A stretch of DNA of 64,000 nucleotides from Gerris lacustris. Taxonomy: Eukaryota > Arthropoda > Insecta > Hemiptera > Gerridae. Position numbers and translations under genes: made by a program. Position 1 is the first letter of the stretch. Each line of letters opens with the position of its first letter. Shown in pieces: positions 23,195 through 37,166 of the stretch. The notes beneath the pieces were generated by a model. That model did not search any database. It was not told the origin of the DNA and saw nothing but the letters and a program-made list of their open reading frames with translations. Location of the stretch: the NCBI GenBank assembly GCA_951217055.1, contig OX578278.1:35235188-35299187 (forward strand), given 5' to 3'.

Positions 23195-23460
23195 TTTAAA
23201 GGTTTCGTAGGTAATCCTCAAAACCCTTATGCCGAGGATGATGTGTCTGTATGTCCGTCGCACTTTTGTTTATATCTCCCGTACTGTTCAAGCCAGGGAG
23301 TTGAAATTTAAAACTCTTGCGCAACTTTTTGACCCGCACATAGAAAAAATATAGCAAAGTTAACAATGAAATTTGCAGATACTTAACATTTGATCTAAAT
23401 GATCATTATCTAAAGTCACGAGCGTTTCCTACTTAATTAAATACGAGCCGACGCGGTGCG
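23195..23460 (+). repeat. Repeat related to family C
   Basis: Starts AAAGGTTTCGTAGGTAATCC with an AAAACCC partner, then GTCTGTATGTCCGTCGCA and CCGCACATAGAAAAAATATA. It resembles family C in layout but is too diverged to align by eye. Confidence 0.35.
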
Positions 23461-23499
23461 TGTACGTTATAACTCCTGATTATAACATAAAACCACAAC

Positions 23500-23640
23500 A
23501 TATAACATACCCACCGTAGATGAGCCAGAATGTCCATTGTGTCACTCGCAAACCAGAGAAAACCTCCATCACTTCCTCAATGAATGCTAAGCTTTGTCTG
23601 TTAGACTTTCCTATCTAGGAGCCGTATAGATAACCTCAGT
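23500..23640 (+). pseudogene. LINE fragment: CCHC region near ORF2 C-terminus
   Basis: Reads Asp-Glu-Pro-Glu-Cys-Pro-Leu-Cys ... Glu-Asn-Leu-His-His-Phe-Leu-Asn-Glu-Cys then a TAA stop, the same zinc-finger-like motif as at 35414 but on the plus strand. The stop and short length show decay. Confidence 0.6.
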
Positions 23641-23879
23641 CGAAATGCTTCAACTCTTAAATTTTCATTGAAGCTCTCTGTCATTGAAGCGAGAGTAATG
23701 CAATAAAATACTGCATATTTAAATTTATGAATTATGATGAATGTCATAGTTGAAGATAAGTGAATGAGGGTAGTATGGGGTGGAGTGGGACTCGGTACAA
23801 AGCTTTACTTTCTAAACAAATCTATAGACTACACGACTATAGATCTTAACTACCCGCAATAGCTTTTAAACTATTATTA

Positions 23880-24421
23880 TTATAAATGTATCACTTCACT
23901 ACTCATAAACTACTGCTTGGATCAAGTTGAAATTTTACATGCCTCTTTCAATTGTACTTTAGACGATTTATGTGAAGTTTTATTAAAATCGTTTCGTTAG
24001 AACGTAAGATATCCGTAAAAACGTTGTTTTTTCTACTTTAAACGTTTAGATACGCTTTAATAATTTTAACGATCATTATTAATTCATAGCGGTGTCGCTG
24101 TTGGTTTACTAAAAAATGTTATTTGTAAAAAATGTTCGTATCATCGAATAGGTGAGAATAGAATCTTTTCCCGTCCTGAAATTCCTCTCGTTTACGTCCT
24201 CTCGTTTACGCGAGCGTTGCGCGTGAACTCTTGGACGGATCACGCAGTTTAACGAACTTAGCCTGAGCATTAGTAAAAGGAACATGTATACCAAATTTCA
24301 ACTAAATCGGTCAACATTTACTCAAGTCATTGTCGGACACGTAAACGTTACACATAGACAGACAGACAAGATGCATATTTCGTTGAATGTACGAAGCTCG
24401 CTTACGCTCGCTTCAATTAAA
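23880..24421 (+). repeat. Family B repeat, long copy
   Basis: Inverse of 50600-51075 over about 450 bp. Landmarks are GAAATTTTACATGCCTCTTT, TAGAACGTAAGATATCCGTA, ATAGCGGTGTCGCTG, ACGCGAGCGTTGCGCGTGAA and the closing CGCTTACGCTCGCTTCAATT. Confidence 0.7.
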
Positions 24422-25639
24422 ACGGCTAGTCCTATAATTTTAAAATAATTCATGCTAATACCTTATGATGGGCCGATGAAAACTTCCGAGAATTTTTTTT
24501 TTTTTTTTTTTTACCAAATTTTGTTTTTTATATTTTGAGTGGGGTATTAAATAAAAGCTACTGTTGAGTAGATTAAAAATATATAAATAAACATTTTTTA
24601 TTGATTTTATAAGTCCAAATATACATATATATATATACTTTTTTTTTAGGGGGGGGGGGGGGGCTCTTCCATCTAAATTAGTTTTTTTTTACACTTTCAT
24701 GGGGGAAACTTGGACGCAAGTACTTCTTTGTGATTTTTTAATTTTTTATTGATTTAAATATTTAAATCCTAATCTACACATATAAGTGATAGGGATATTG
24801 CAGGGTGGGAGTAAAAGGAGATGTAGTCCAGTGGCTCCACTTTTTAGGTAGTAAATATAGTAAAATAACTATGATGCAAAATTAATAATTAATAATAAAC
24901 TGTATTAATAATACATATTATAAGCCAAGGAAAATATATGATTATTATTATTACTTAAAATAATTATATACATTATAATAAAATATCTCTAGGCTAATGC
25001 CTCTTCAAACCTCTTAATGTTACCTGGAATATGCTGAGAGGATTTTAGTTGTATAAGAGAATTAGGATGGTGGGAAAGGATTCCTGGAATTTTCTATATC
25101 GCGAGACGGATAAATTTCGGACAAAATAACGTTCAAATCTTCATGGAGAGTAAGGTTAGAAACATTAAAAGGAACGCCGGTTATATTTATAAAGATTTTG
25201 GACTATAGGATTTGAAGACGAAAGGAATTGGAATTATTGCCCAACCACTTACACAACGACTACGATTCCTCGAGAAATGACGGATGGAAATTTAATCACA
25301 TGGAATAAAATTGTACAGTGTCTGATCCTTCCACCCTTTAATGATTTGTTTCGTTGGTGTGGACGTAAATTAGTAACAAATCTTCAGTTGGTCCGAGAAA
25401 ACACAAAACCAAAGTTTTGTTATTCCTGTCTAATTTTGTTAGATTAAAATAGTCAAAACGGTTTAAGTGAAGAAATTTCTGTAATATCAAACATTTGTAT
25501 ACAAACCAGTTCTCAGAAAAACAAGATTATTTGAATGACCACACCGATTTTCCCTTAAAATGTTTTTGTTCCGGGAAAACCCCGTAAAATAAAAAAATTA
25601 TGCCAACTTCAATATATGTATGTACTTATAACATTTATT
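24422..25639. other. No gene recognised
   Basis: Poly(T), a partial family C piece (24500-24620), poly(G) at about 24649 and a CCAGTGGCTCCAC motif near 24826. At 25000-25300 the minus strand looks faintly like a decayed coding repeat but cannot be assigned. Confidence 0.4.
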
Positions 25640-26060
25640 GCTTCCCAGCTTACCGAAGGAAACGGAATCTATGTGATCGTTCTGAAGAATGATAATGTTT
25701 TATGTCACCGATTTCAAATATTTCAAGACAGAAATCAATTTCAGACAACAGGGAAAATTCATATCTGTCTGCCACTCAATGTTTGCGGATCAATTTATCT
25801 TATAAGCTTCGCGTTCGATTAAATTTAGATGGTAGGTCATAATAAGCCCATTGTTGCTCCCATATAAGTTTTAACCTTCTGCACCCATTTCTATTTCTTC
25901 CATATGTGCACAAACATATATTTATTTACATCTACAGCTTTAAGTATTATCTATTTAGTAGTACTCATCTATTTTTATGAAATTTGGATGGCTTGTTGAA
26001 AGTAGGCCACAGATAGCCCCAGATTAATTTCAACCGTGTGAGCTCTATAAAATGACAATT
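25640..26060 (+). repeat. Half-copy of foldback family F
   Basis: Closely matches the left arm of the foldback at 16855: GAAACGGAATCTATGTGA, a run of CCGATTTCAAATATTTCA, the landmark GGTAGGTCATAAT, then the TTCAACCGT stretch. No inverted partner is nearby, so it is a single arm. Confidence 0.65.
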
Positions 26061-28439
26061 TTGAGATTTAATAAAAACGGATGGAAAATTAAATAAATTT
26101 CACATATATTGGCTTTATTGGCAGACTATTTTATAAATGCAACTAAATTTAAAATTGTTTTAACACATTATTAATTATTTTATGGATCCGGTATTGACTT
26201 ATATTTACAGTAAGGCATCTTCATACGTTCAGTATTGACTTATATACAGTAGGGTATTTTTATCAGCGACCTTTTGTTCATTTTTATAATATAATTAATT
26301 TATTGGGTAAATTCAATTTGATAAATGAAAGCGGACAGTTTTATATAAAAAATATTTATATATAATACATCTTTAACAAAAAGTGGGTGAAAGAGAGGCG
26401 AAGAAAGAAAGAGATTTATTTCTAATTATTTTTTCTTATATTGAGATGGTTGAGAAATTTTCCAGGGTCCTGATGTTTATTAATTGTCAGTATTAATTAA
26501 GAAGATTATTTTTAAGTGAGAAGAAAGTGGTTTAATAGCGATAATTATCGGCTTAACCCCCCTCAAGGGAAAATGCTGTTTCGATCATTAAAGAACTTCC
26601 TCTACCCCTGAATTTTTCTGTTTGTAGGGAAGTTTTCTCGAGAATATTCCCTCATTACACTTTTGTTTATTTTTCTTTTTATTTCGGCACGGTTTTCTTT
26701 TTGTTTTTTTACCTTGGCAACAGGCAACAGGAATAAGTCCTCCCAAAACGACCAAGGATGTAAGTCCCCTAGGAAAGGGTGGAATGACTTCTCAAGGGGA
26801 ACTCAAAGCTTAAGGTAAAAGCGTAAAGTCGCTTGGGAATAACAAGGAAAATATATTTACATTATAATTTCTACGGTAACTGGTAAATGTTATGTTCAAC
26901 TGTATTTGTTTCTGATCCAGGACTCTTCTTGTCTTAAATTATTTCTTATAACTACTTTCAATAGTCTTAAATTATTTATCTTATAGGTACGTTTTCCTAG
27001 ACGCGACTCAGCCTCTATCGCTGACATAAAAATGATGAAGGTGCGTTTTTCTAATAAGTCTTCAGCAGCAGTTGCAGCACATCAGTAGATAATTAGAGGT
27101 AAAAGTGAACTGATTTATTGAGTGAATTTAATTATGACCTCCCATAAAAGACTCCTTCTCGCGAATTTACTAATGGAGTCGAAAGATGATTATGTGATTG
27201 CCGAGGAAATAATGCGTTCTTCCCGAAAAAAGAGTGCATAACGTTTTCAAATATGCAACGAAGAGGCTTGTTTCGTACAACTCATCAAAAATCATTTAGA
27301 CAGAATGATGAAAAGTATCGGAAATATTTTTAGATAGATCCCTTCACTATCAGACTTCTTTGAGTTTAATTGAGGGAGATGTCAAGCATACAATAGGATA
27401 AACTTGCAGTAACTATGAGTTAAGAAGAAATAACAACAAAAAATGTTATTCTGTTGAAAAGGTGTATTTAGTTAGTAGATAATAATTACCAGATAAAAAG
27501 AACTTTTTATATACTACGTTTTTAAATTTTATGTTGAATCATATGTAGTGTTAATAATATAATTGTTATTATATAATGTTAGTGAAGAAAAATAGTTCCG
27601 AATTTATTTACTTCATACAAATACAACCAACTAGACAGCTGATCTGTAACCTATAAAAGGACAAATCTTTGTACAACGGATCTCGCTAACACCGAATATA
27701 AACCGTGCTATCGATATGCCCTCGTGCAGGAGACGGTAAGAGAAGAAAAATGAGTACAAGTACAGAAGTACAGATGCAGAAAAATTAAACCGATGCCTAG
27801 GACAAAGTGTAAACAAACCTGGTTGTCACACGTCAATAATTTATTTCTTTGTTTACTTTTCCTGTTTCGCTGTCATTCAATGTTTATCTTTTAAAAATAT
27901 AATTAGTTTTTACAAAATAAAAAGGCCTGATATAATCATTCTTGAACATTTTAACAACTTTATCAGCCATCAGCCATACCAGGTACTAGAATAAAAAATC
28001 ATAAATTTGAAATCCGTCGAAATGAAGATCGAAAATATGGGTCATGTCAAAACAAATAAAATAACTTTTTTTCCGAACTAACTTTCCATACCGCAAAATT
28101 TTATGAAAACGAATTAAATTCTGCTGAAAGATGGCTAAAAGTATTAAAATTAGGCATTGTCATCATGTTCTAAGCTATTCTAAAAGTTTCAAACATCTAG
28201 CTACTCGGAAAGTTAGTTAAAAATCGATTGCAATATTTGTACTGGACCCACACACAAACAAGAAAGCAAGCTAATACCCCCCCCCCCCCTCACAAAAATT
28301 CATATGGGCGCCCACGAATGTTTCTATAAGTGTTTATAAGTACACAATAAACATTGTGTGGTAGGTATCGTGAAAATAAAAAAAGTGTAAGGGGGGGGGA
28401 CCGCACTCATTATTTTTTGAGAAAATGGCACGGAAAATT
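26061..28439. other. No gene recognised
   Basis: Mostly AT-rich. Less AT-rich at 26500-26850. A TATAAAAGG lies at about 27652 with no gene in reach. Confidence 0.45.
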
Positions 28440-28800
28440 AAACACTATCCAAAAGTGTTATATATTTTTGTAATCTATTCTTCAATACCTTTCTTTTGAT
28501 ACCCCACTCGACCCTAAAAAGAAACCCTTATAGTTTCGTTCCTGAGTCTGTCTATCACTCTGTACGGTTCCAATAACTTTTGAATAAAAAGAGATAAAAA
28601 CATGAAACTTTCCAGTATTTAAGATCGTTTTGACGCACACACAGGAAAAATATAGCGAATTCAAAATTATCAGCTGTTCAAAATCAAAATGGCGGATAAT
28701 TCATGTCACTCGAAAATACATTTTTTTTTTTAATTTTGTGTGGGGTATCAAATGAATGGAATTGAAGAGTAGATTACAAAAATATAAAAACATTTTTTAT
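28440..28800 (+). repeat. Family C MITE-like repeat with ~55-bp terminal inverted repeats
   Basis: The left arm 28454-28508 and right arm 28738-28795 are inverse copies, both containing ATATTTTTGTAATCTA and GATACCCCAC. Between them lie the TGAGTCTGTCTATCACTCTG and GACGCACACACAGGAAAAAT blocks. Partial relatives occur at 24500-24620 and 29100-29180. Confidence 0.65.
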
Positions 28801-29365
28801 AATTTTATTTTTTATTGTATTTATAAATCGAAATATACAAAAATACAAATGTCCCCCCACCAACTACCCTATAACGATAACGGCTACACCTAAAATTTTG
28901 AACCTTTTGTATGTACCTTTTCGTTAAAACCGATAAAAAACATTGTGACACCCGGGGGATTGAACCAGGAACCTCTTCCTCTGAACGTGAAAATTGTTTA
29001 ATTTTCGGCAGTTACTAGAAGTATACAAAATATGCAAGCGGTCTGCTGGTCCATAGGAAAAATTAGAATAGCAATTTTAACAGATTAACTGGGAATCCAA
29101 TATGGCGGATAATTCCCTCCACAAAAAATATATTTTTTTTAAATTTTGTGTGGGGTAGGTAGAGTAGATTACAAAAATGTAAATCCAAAATCAAATTTTG
29201 CCAAAAAGTATCAACAATTTACGTCCCCCCCCCCTCCTTAATATAACTAGTTTTATGTTAAGGATACCAACGAAACCCTTTTTACATGAAACTTCACGAA
29301 CAACTATTTATTTTGGTTTTACCTACAAAACCCTAAAAATGGAATATGTTGGTTTGTTATATATA

Positions 29366-30228
29366 CAGGGTGTCCCAGCTGATATGGAACAGCGAAATAC
29401 CATGATAGATAGAAAGATGCGGTTTTTAGGGTTCGATAATGGCTATAAATGCGCTTCCAGAACAAATGCTGAACATTTTCTGTGTTCAACAAAAGTGTGT
29501 GCAGTTTACATAATAGAAAAAAAGTGAATAGGAAGCCATATTTTTTAGACTAAATTTGGACTCTATGGCTAAAAATAAGAAATTGTTAACCCTTGGAAAT
29601 TTTTTGCTGCGAGCATTAGTTTGCCGTCTGGAGAGGACTGAACCTGCTAAAATTGAAACTTTAAGTCCATTTTACAGCTAAAATAATGGATTTAGGAAAA
29701 CAAAAACCATATACAAAAAGTTCTTATGTTTGAATCCAAATCCAGTTTAAATTATATACCTTATTTGCAACTTTTCTTCCAAAAAAAAAGTTTAGCAGGG
29801 CTCAATACATGAAAAAAGTACCAATTTTGCATGGTTTTAAGAATGGATTTGGATTTTACGGCAAAGAATAAGAAATTTTTGTATCTTGAATATTTTTTCC
29901 TAAATCCATTAGTTTAGCTGTAAAATGGACTTAAAGTTTCAATGTTAGCATATAATTATGTTAGAAGAATATGCTCGAAGAAAATTTCCAAGAGTAAACA
30001 ATTTCTTATTTTTTAGCCATAGAGTCCAAATCTAGTCTAAAAAATATGGCTTCCTATTCACTTTTTTTCTATTATGTAAACTGCACACACTTTGGCTGAA
30101 CACAGAAAATGTTCAGCAGTTGTTCTGGAAGCGCATTTATTGCCATTATCGAACCCTAAAAACCGCATCTTTCTATCTATCATGGTTCCGGAGATATTTC
30201 GCTGTTCCATATTAGCTGGGACACCCTG
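29366..30228. mobile_element. Mariner-like foldback element D1 with very long inverted arms
   Basis: Ends CAGGGTGTCCCAGCT / AGCTGGGACACCCTG, flanked on both sides by TA (29364-29365 and 30229-30230), as expected of Tc1/mariner. The arms extend about 340 bp inward (29366-29700 and 29890-30228) with few differences, one being a deletion of about 10 bp in the left arm near 29402. The central spacer is about 190 bp. No transposase. A transcript would fold into a long hairpin. Open frames here are shadows of the repeat. Confidence 0.82.
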
Positions 30229-30230
30229 TA

Positions 30231-33200
30231 TTTACATTATATCGAACTATATTATGTTTCGGTTACATCTTTTCAGAGGAAACAAATAGCTTGGCTTGGA
30301 AGCCTGAGAAGAAAGGCTAAAGGAAATTGATACTAAGATTTAAATACCTATCTCGTGACAAAGACGAAGAATAGTATGTATATGTGTTTTCAGGTTCACT
30401 GAACCTGAAATACGCGTGTGGAACTCTCGAAGGAACGCTAGGGACTGTCGCTCTACGATCGACGCAACCGACTCTAGTTGATGATGGCTAGAGTCGCTCG
30501 GCTAGGAAAATGTTAACTTGCAAATCAAGTGATTCCAACTTCAAGCAAAATGTTCCACTTTTTGTTTTACGTGAATAACAAGAAAAATTAAAACATAAAA
30601 TTAGGAAAAAAAAAACTTCGAAAAAAAAAAAATTATTAACACGTTTTGTAACACTCTCTGTGTTCAATATAGCAATTAACGTTATTTTAAAAGAAGCTTT
30701 CTCACTAAAGACCAAATCATCGCTTTTAATAAAATTTTAATTTGCAATTTTAATCTAGAACTTAACACATCAGAGTAATTTAACAAGTCCTTTTATGTAT
30801 AAATAGACATAATTTATTTTCCAATAATGAATATCACAGTAACAATATATTCATGAACCATAACCATTTTTATTATTCGAAATCCTACGCTCCATTGAGA
30901 AAAAAAAATATATATAATCAACTTTGCAGACAAATATTTACTTTAAATTTTATTGTAAATAAAAATGAAAACTAGAGATTATTGGATATAAAATAGGGTT
31001 TTATTGAAAGGCTTTATAGAATATATTTACTTAAAATGAAAGAAATTGATTTGTTAGAAGAGCAGATTGGTATAAAAATAGTGGGTGTCGGTATTCAATC
31101 TAATAACTCCCACCATTCTACAACAAATAAAAGAGGAAAAAAGGTTCTGTTTTATTGAGGTCTCTTTCAATTGTGGTCTAGACTTTGAAGAATGTTAATT
31201 AATCCGTAACATGTTTCGGTGTTTTTAAGAGATGAATTGATGATAGGAACATGAGAAATTTCGGATTGTCGAGGACAAAAAAAGGAAATTGAGACTGAGA
31301 TTTTGATACCATTTTTATCGCCTTTGTCGTGACAAAGTCGGAGGATAGTATGTGTATATTATGTAGGGAGAAAAACAAGTCCACGTATATTTGAATTTCC
31401 ACATTTTTTTCTCCAGAGTTTTTCTGTTATCCAGTATGAGAGAGAAAAGTTAAGAAGAGATCGCTACTGAAGCGCTGTGTTATTTTGTTAAAAAAAAACT
31501 AAAGGTTTCTCTTGTGTTTGCTGGTGGTAGTTTTTATTGACAAGTCGTGGTAGAGAGTGAGAGTGTGCTTGGTTATTACCGACGCCCTGTCGGTCCGATG
31601 TTATTGATTCAGTTGTCACGTCGTTTCGTTTCTTTGATAGCTCGGTAGAAGGCTACAGGCGTAGCAGAGACTCTACAAGCCCGAGGCTCGGCTCTGCTAA
31701 CAAGTCTCCCTGCTTTTTCGCTACCTTTGTTCCCACCTCCTCTTTTGTCACTTTTTGTCTTTTGTGTGTGTTTTTATACCACCGTGTAATTTTCCCGTTT
31801 GTAGAAAAGAGGTAATGAGGCCTTGTTAGAAGGGAGGAAAAAACAGAAAAAAGGGCGAGGTCTGTAGCTCCCTTTTACCTAAACTTGCCTTCGCTCTGTT
31901 CTTTGCAAACTGACTAGGTCTCACTGGAACACGTGTACGCACTGAAATTGTCTCTATAACTTAGAGCACATTTCACCGCAGAACATTTCTATGTTATTGT
32001 AATGGCTACTTATACCACGACACACCGACCGATGACCTCCTCCTTTATTCCGACCTCACCTTTTACGACGTCGCTCCCCTGTTTGGACGGCATTTAATGG
32101 CCGATTCAAAGAGCTTTATCTATTGTTAGGATCCCCTCACCCAAGAAGAAAATACAATGAAATTTCTAAGGGAAAGAGAACGTCGTTTATTTGTCTTTGC
32201 TCCTGTTTCACTAATGTTTATGTCCTCTGCACCTTTGGACTTTGTTTCGTTACATCATTTGTCTTCATAATTCTACTTGTAGTATCTTGTCCTTGTTCGA
32301 AGAAATATTTCAACTTTAACATGTCTTTGAAGCGTGATGATTATTTAGGATGGTAAAAGCGGTTTTAAAAGCGTTGTATTTGCTTTACCCTGTTGAACAC
32401 TTACAATCCTTTTAGTTGTCAGCAAATTCTCAGAGAGAATATCCCGGGAGAGAATTCCGTAGAAGTATGATTCTAACAATTATTTAAAGATAAACGTAAA
32501 TTAGGCGTCCAAATACGAAATGATCTAGTATGTCAAAAATAAACAAAATTTAGCATTAGAAAGCTTGAAAACATTGTATATACACACATAGTTAACTTTC
32601 GAATTGCACATAATGTCTTTGACTAGGTGTGCATACATAAAGTCTAGTCGAAACTAGAGGTCATTTTATGAAGGGTGTGGCTCTCACAAGATGTTCGGAT
32701 TCTTCCTTTAATCGCTTTCAAAATTCTTATCAAAATTTGAATGCAAAGAAAATGAAGAGACGAGATGATATCGCAGGTTTGAATTTATTTTCTGTTACAA
32801 TAATTTTACTACCCGCAGATAATCTAAAAAATAAAATAATATCCAGGAAAAACGTTTTTCCTCTTAACCATTCATGTAATCTGTATATGGTCAATACATT
32901 ATAGTGTTTAATTTCAAGTTTCTAATATATGTAAGTTTATTCTTAACATATTTTTAAATGATCAATCTACATACATTTCTTAATGTTTATTACTAATTAT
33001 ATCAAATAACGATAAAAGAGTCCATCTATTGTATAGGTAATAATTTAATAGACGTAAAGTAAAAAGAAAATAAACTATTTGTTTTAGTATGTTTATATAG
33101 GTGTTAGAGTTCGGCGATAAAGGTTAGGTTAAAATTTAGCTAAGTACTCTGAAGGATTTACAGAGAGGATTTGTAATCCCAACAGTGAAGAATTTTGGCA

Positions 33201-34974
33201 ATTGAAGACTTGCTTTAGATTTCGGAATGGGGATTCAGAGACATCGGGCCCTTTCGGTTTGATTCAATTACCCGGAGAGAGAAAGGGATTTCTGGGACGG
33301 CTGCTTTAGGGCACTGTAAAGCTTCCAAGACATCGGGGCCCAAACGGCTGTAAACTGGAAATAGTTTCGGAGGCCTTTAGACCTGAGCGAATCAGCATTG
33401 ATTAAGACACTGTTGAGGGGACTTAACCAAGCAGGGCCCAAGTCCTTCCTTCACTTCCATCTTGAGGAAATAGGACCAATTACACCCTCATCAAACTTCA
33501 TCCGATGAAATTTCCTCCAACGATTTCATAGAACGAAAGTAGGAGCCACAAAACACTGAAAATATCGAAGTTGCCTTAAATTGAAGAAACCGTCGATGTA
33601 AGTCGTTAGTGAATCTATCACGAAACAAACGAATCGTCACTTTTTTTTATTAATCTTATTGGAAGTTAATAAACAAGTAAGCCATTGAATTAATTTCTAA
33701 CATGAATTCTTCTATTCTTTAAAATATGGAGTAATTGGTATCAGCCAGAACGTGCACATATGTGTATCTACCAGAGAAACATTATTACCACACTTTGGCC
33801 AAAACAGTTCCTTTTTACATCACAGAGCGGATTGGGACGAATCGGCAATCGAGGATTTCAATGTGGTATTTTCTAATTGGATTATATTTAGTAAGGGATG
33901 TTAATTTCATTTTCTTTTTCTCTAAGCTTGAGTAGTAGCCATCTTGGATTCTCCGTAGACCATGAAGTCTCTACTTGTTAATGTCGCCTATTTCTTAACA
34001 AATTGGTACATAGGGGGGGATTGACTTCATAGGGGCCGAAAGCAGCTTTGAAAAATAAAAATAATAGTAATTTGGCAATTGCGAACTAATTGATAAATAT
34101 TTCATAAAATTATCTTTATAGCAGTCCATCTAACTATTGAGGGTATCATATTATATAAGGCAAGGTTGATATTAGGATTTTTCTTCGTCCCCATTTTTAC
34201 CATTAACATACTAGTGTTTATTTTTACAGGCTTTTTCTCGCATTATTAGCACAACTTTAGGATATTACCGGACCGAGAATTGGCAACTCTTCACATCTAT
34301 GTGATCATTACCTACAGTGAAATATGTCTCACTTCGCTGAAATTTCAACCAGGAATCTTGAGTCAAAATGGCCAATTAGAAATCCCTTCCACTAAAGTAA
34401 TTTATGTCATATAAGGCAACTAACTGAGAAATTTATAAGTTTTAGAGCAACTGTTTCAGGATCAGTCAGTCAGCCAGTATTTAACATTTTGTAAATGGAA
34501 GTTCTTAGATTACTAGGGAAATGCGAGAACATCTATTTAAATATTGAGATTTGAAAATAAGTATTATAAAATCAGGAAGTATTTAAAAGGCTTTTTGGCT
34601 AATAAACCTTAAATTTGTAATTTATTTATTAAAATGTTTACTAAGTAGAGCCAACAACAAAAAATATAAATACCTTTTATAAAACTTATTATGGTTAAAA
34701 GTAAGCTGTGAATATTTAGAACATAATTTTTATTTTCTTTTCGGTGATTTTAGCTTTTACTGTAAATTAATAATAATTTTTCTTTCAATAAGCTCAAAAT
34801 AAGTTAAACTCTGTTAAAAATGAATTAATATTTAAAGCCTCGAAAAAAGTATTATTATTAACTAATTATTAAATAAATATTATTCACCTACCATAATACA
34901 TGGCTGCAAAAAATAATACGATGAACAAAAAAAAAACAACTGTAAATAAAGCCAGAGAAAATATAGAAAATATA

Positions 34975-34978
<4 letters not shown>
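30231..34978. other. No gene recognised; some less AT-rich, possibly single-copy DNA
   Basis: Two small hairpins lie at 30388-30410 and 30469-30496. Blocks 31480-32110 and 33130-33600 are clearly less AT-rich and share nothing with the repeats in the window. They contain only short open frames with no recognised product. Confidence 0.45.

Positions 34979-35054
<76 letters not shown>
34979..35054. repeat. (TA)n followed by poly(T)
   Basis: About 48 bp of TA, then about 28 T. Frames across it are artefacts. Confidence 0.95.
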
Positions 35055-35057
<3 letters not shown>

Positions 35058-35413
35058 TGCTTTATTTTTACATAATTTACAAATATTAAAAAATAATTCC
35101 GCAAATGTTTGACATGGCATAAGCCGTCTGCCAGAGTCGGCAAGTAAACATAAAAATAATAAAATAACTATAAATAATTAAATAAGTAAAAATAATTTAT
35201 ATAATAACTAATAACATTACTTTAAAAAATTGAATAAGTACAAGTAATTAATATATAATTAAATTAATAATTAATAACTTAATTAATATTATTAAGAAAA
35301 TATGACGGTAAGTAAATAAAAAATAATTAAACGAGAAGCAAAAAACAAATAAAAGAACAAATTGTAGATGATAGGAGTACACAAATAAGAAACGTATTAA
35401 CCTTCACTTGGCT

Positions 35414-35790
35414 CTAGGAAAGTGGAGCGAATTTTAAGAGCTTGACGAGCAAACTTAAGAATAGCTTCAAAGTCGTTAATAAAAAAGTCCACCATTGCAA
35501 ACCTGTAATGATAAATTCACCAAATACCTTATTCCTGAGACTATCGTAAGCAGGGCATTGAGTTAAAAAATGAAAAAGACTTTCTTGGGCACTAGAAGAG
35601 CATGATTTACATTGTTCTTTATCTTGTTCCCTTGCTACCCAGGTACCTAGGTAAACTATTAAGGCTAAGAAGTTCACCCCTTAGTTTGAACAAGAGACTA
35701 GCATCACACAAATTTAAATTATTTTGTGACCCAGGGCCAAATAATTTCCAAATACATGTTGCTCTTCAGTCAACGACCTGTACAAAGTGA
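35414..35790 (-). pseudogene. LINE fragment: C-terminal zinc-finger region
   Basis: Two overlapping frames together give the end of a LINE ORF2: first a Lys-Leu-Arg-Gly-Glu-Leu-Leu stretch (about 35640-35760), then, after a frameshift, Cys-Lys-Ser-Cys ... Glu-Ser-Leu-Phe-His-Phe-Leu-x-x-Cys-Pro, the CCHC-type motif that follows the reverse transcriptase in many LINEs. Ends with TAG near 35414. Confidence 0.65.
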
Positions 35791-35833
35791 AACGGTCTGA
35801 CTCCTTAGCACATCTCTTAGACTCCTCTCTGTA

Positions 35834-36065
<232 letters not shown>

Positions 36066-36299
36066 TATTTCAGAAACTTAAGAATCCCTTATAACCTCAT
36101 TTATTCCTTGTTATCATTATCTTTACAGCTGCAACCTTCTCTCTGTAAAGTTCACTAAAACTCTTCATTTTCCCTTCCTATTCTTTCATCCATAATATTT
36201 ATTCTTTACCTACTTATTGTCTCTTTCAATATTTCTTCAAACTAACCCCCTTCGTTATAACTTCTTCTAATTCCAATAATTGTTATTGTTATAAGCTAT

Positions 36300-36560
36300 A
36301 ATATTGGGGGCGCTGCCCTCCAAAACTCTCCAAGACGTGAAAATAACTTATTTCTCGAAGGCAGTTCTGCAATGCGGTTTGATTAAAAACGAATCTAACC
36401 ATATAAGACTATTTGCCGGGGGTTGATAAAAATGTCCCATAAAAATTAAATGTAATCACGAAAACTCGAAACAGCTAATAATTGGGAAACACTGGACCAA
36501 GTGATTTTGTACTCGTATATCAGAAAGCTGCATCGATATCGAACAGATTTTTTAACTCTA
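36300..36560 (+). repeat. Family A repeat, 3' fragment
   Basis: GGGGGCGCTGCCCTCC, then AAACGAATCTAACCATATAAG, and a degenerate end near GAACAGATTTTTTAAC. Confidence 0.5.
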
Positions 36561-37050
36561 AAACTTAAAAGCTCACTCTTATTGAATATAGAGATATTTT
36601 TCGTCTTTTAAATTTAAAAGAACACTCATGTACTAAAAATAAAAATTGTGAGGGAAAGCTCGAGAAGAAAAATTGTGAGGTCGGAAAAGATTAGAAAACT
36701 ATTTAAGGGTGAAAAACCGTAATCGAGTTGGTTGGATGGGATTTATTTCGTTGCTGTAGCCCTGGGGCCCTGAAATTATGAAAACCACATTGAAACCGGG
36801 GTCTCCAGGAGCAAAGGATGGAAGCAATTTTTGCAAGATGGGTCGAGAGAGGCCCTATCCCCGAGACGAGGGGACGCATTGTGTTTTAAATAGGTTTTAG
36901 CACCCCTACAGCCACCCCCGCCAAACACAATCTTCTATTTTTTTGACATCACGACTTCCCCCTGAATTCTCCATATTTAACCCCTAAGAATTTTAAAATA
37001 TAAATCTCTTCTTTTGAAGGAATAAATAGAAAATAATAAATAAGCATACC

Positions 37051-37079
37051 CACACAGACACAGACACACACACACACAA

Positions 37080-37165
<86 letters not shown>

Positions 37166-37166
37166 T
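37051..37166. repeat. (CA)n-(TA)n-(GA)n compound microsatellite
   Basis: CA-rich (37051-37090), TA (37091-37141), then GA (37142-37166). Confidence 0.95.

Noticed and set aside
29198..29527. 109-codon plus-strand frame
   Set aside because: It runs from flanking DNA into the left arm of mariner-like D1, and the inverted arm gives the matching frame at 30092.
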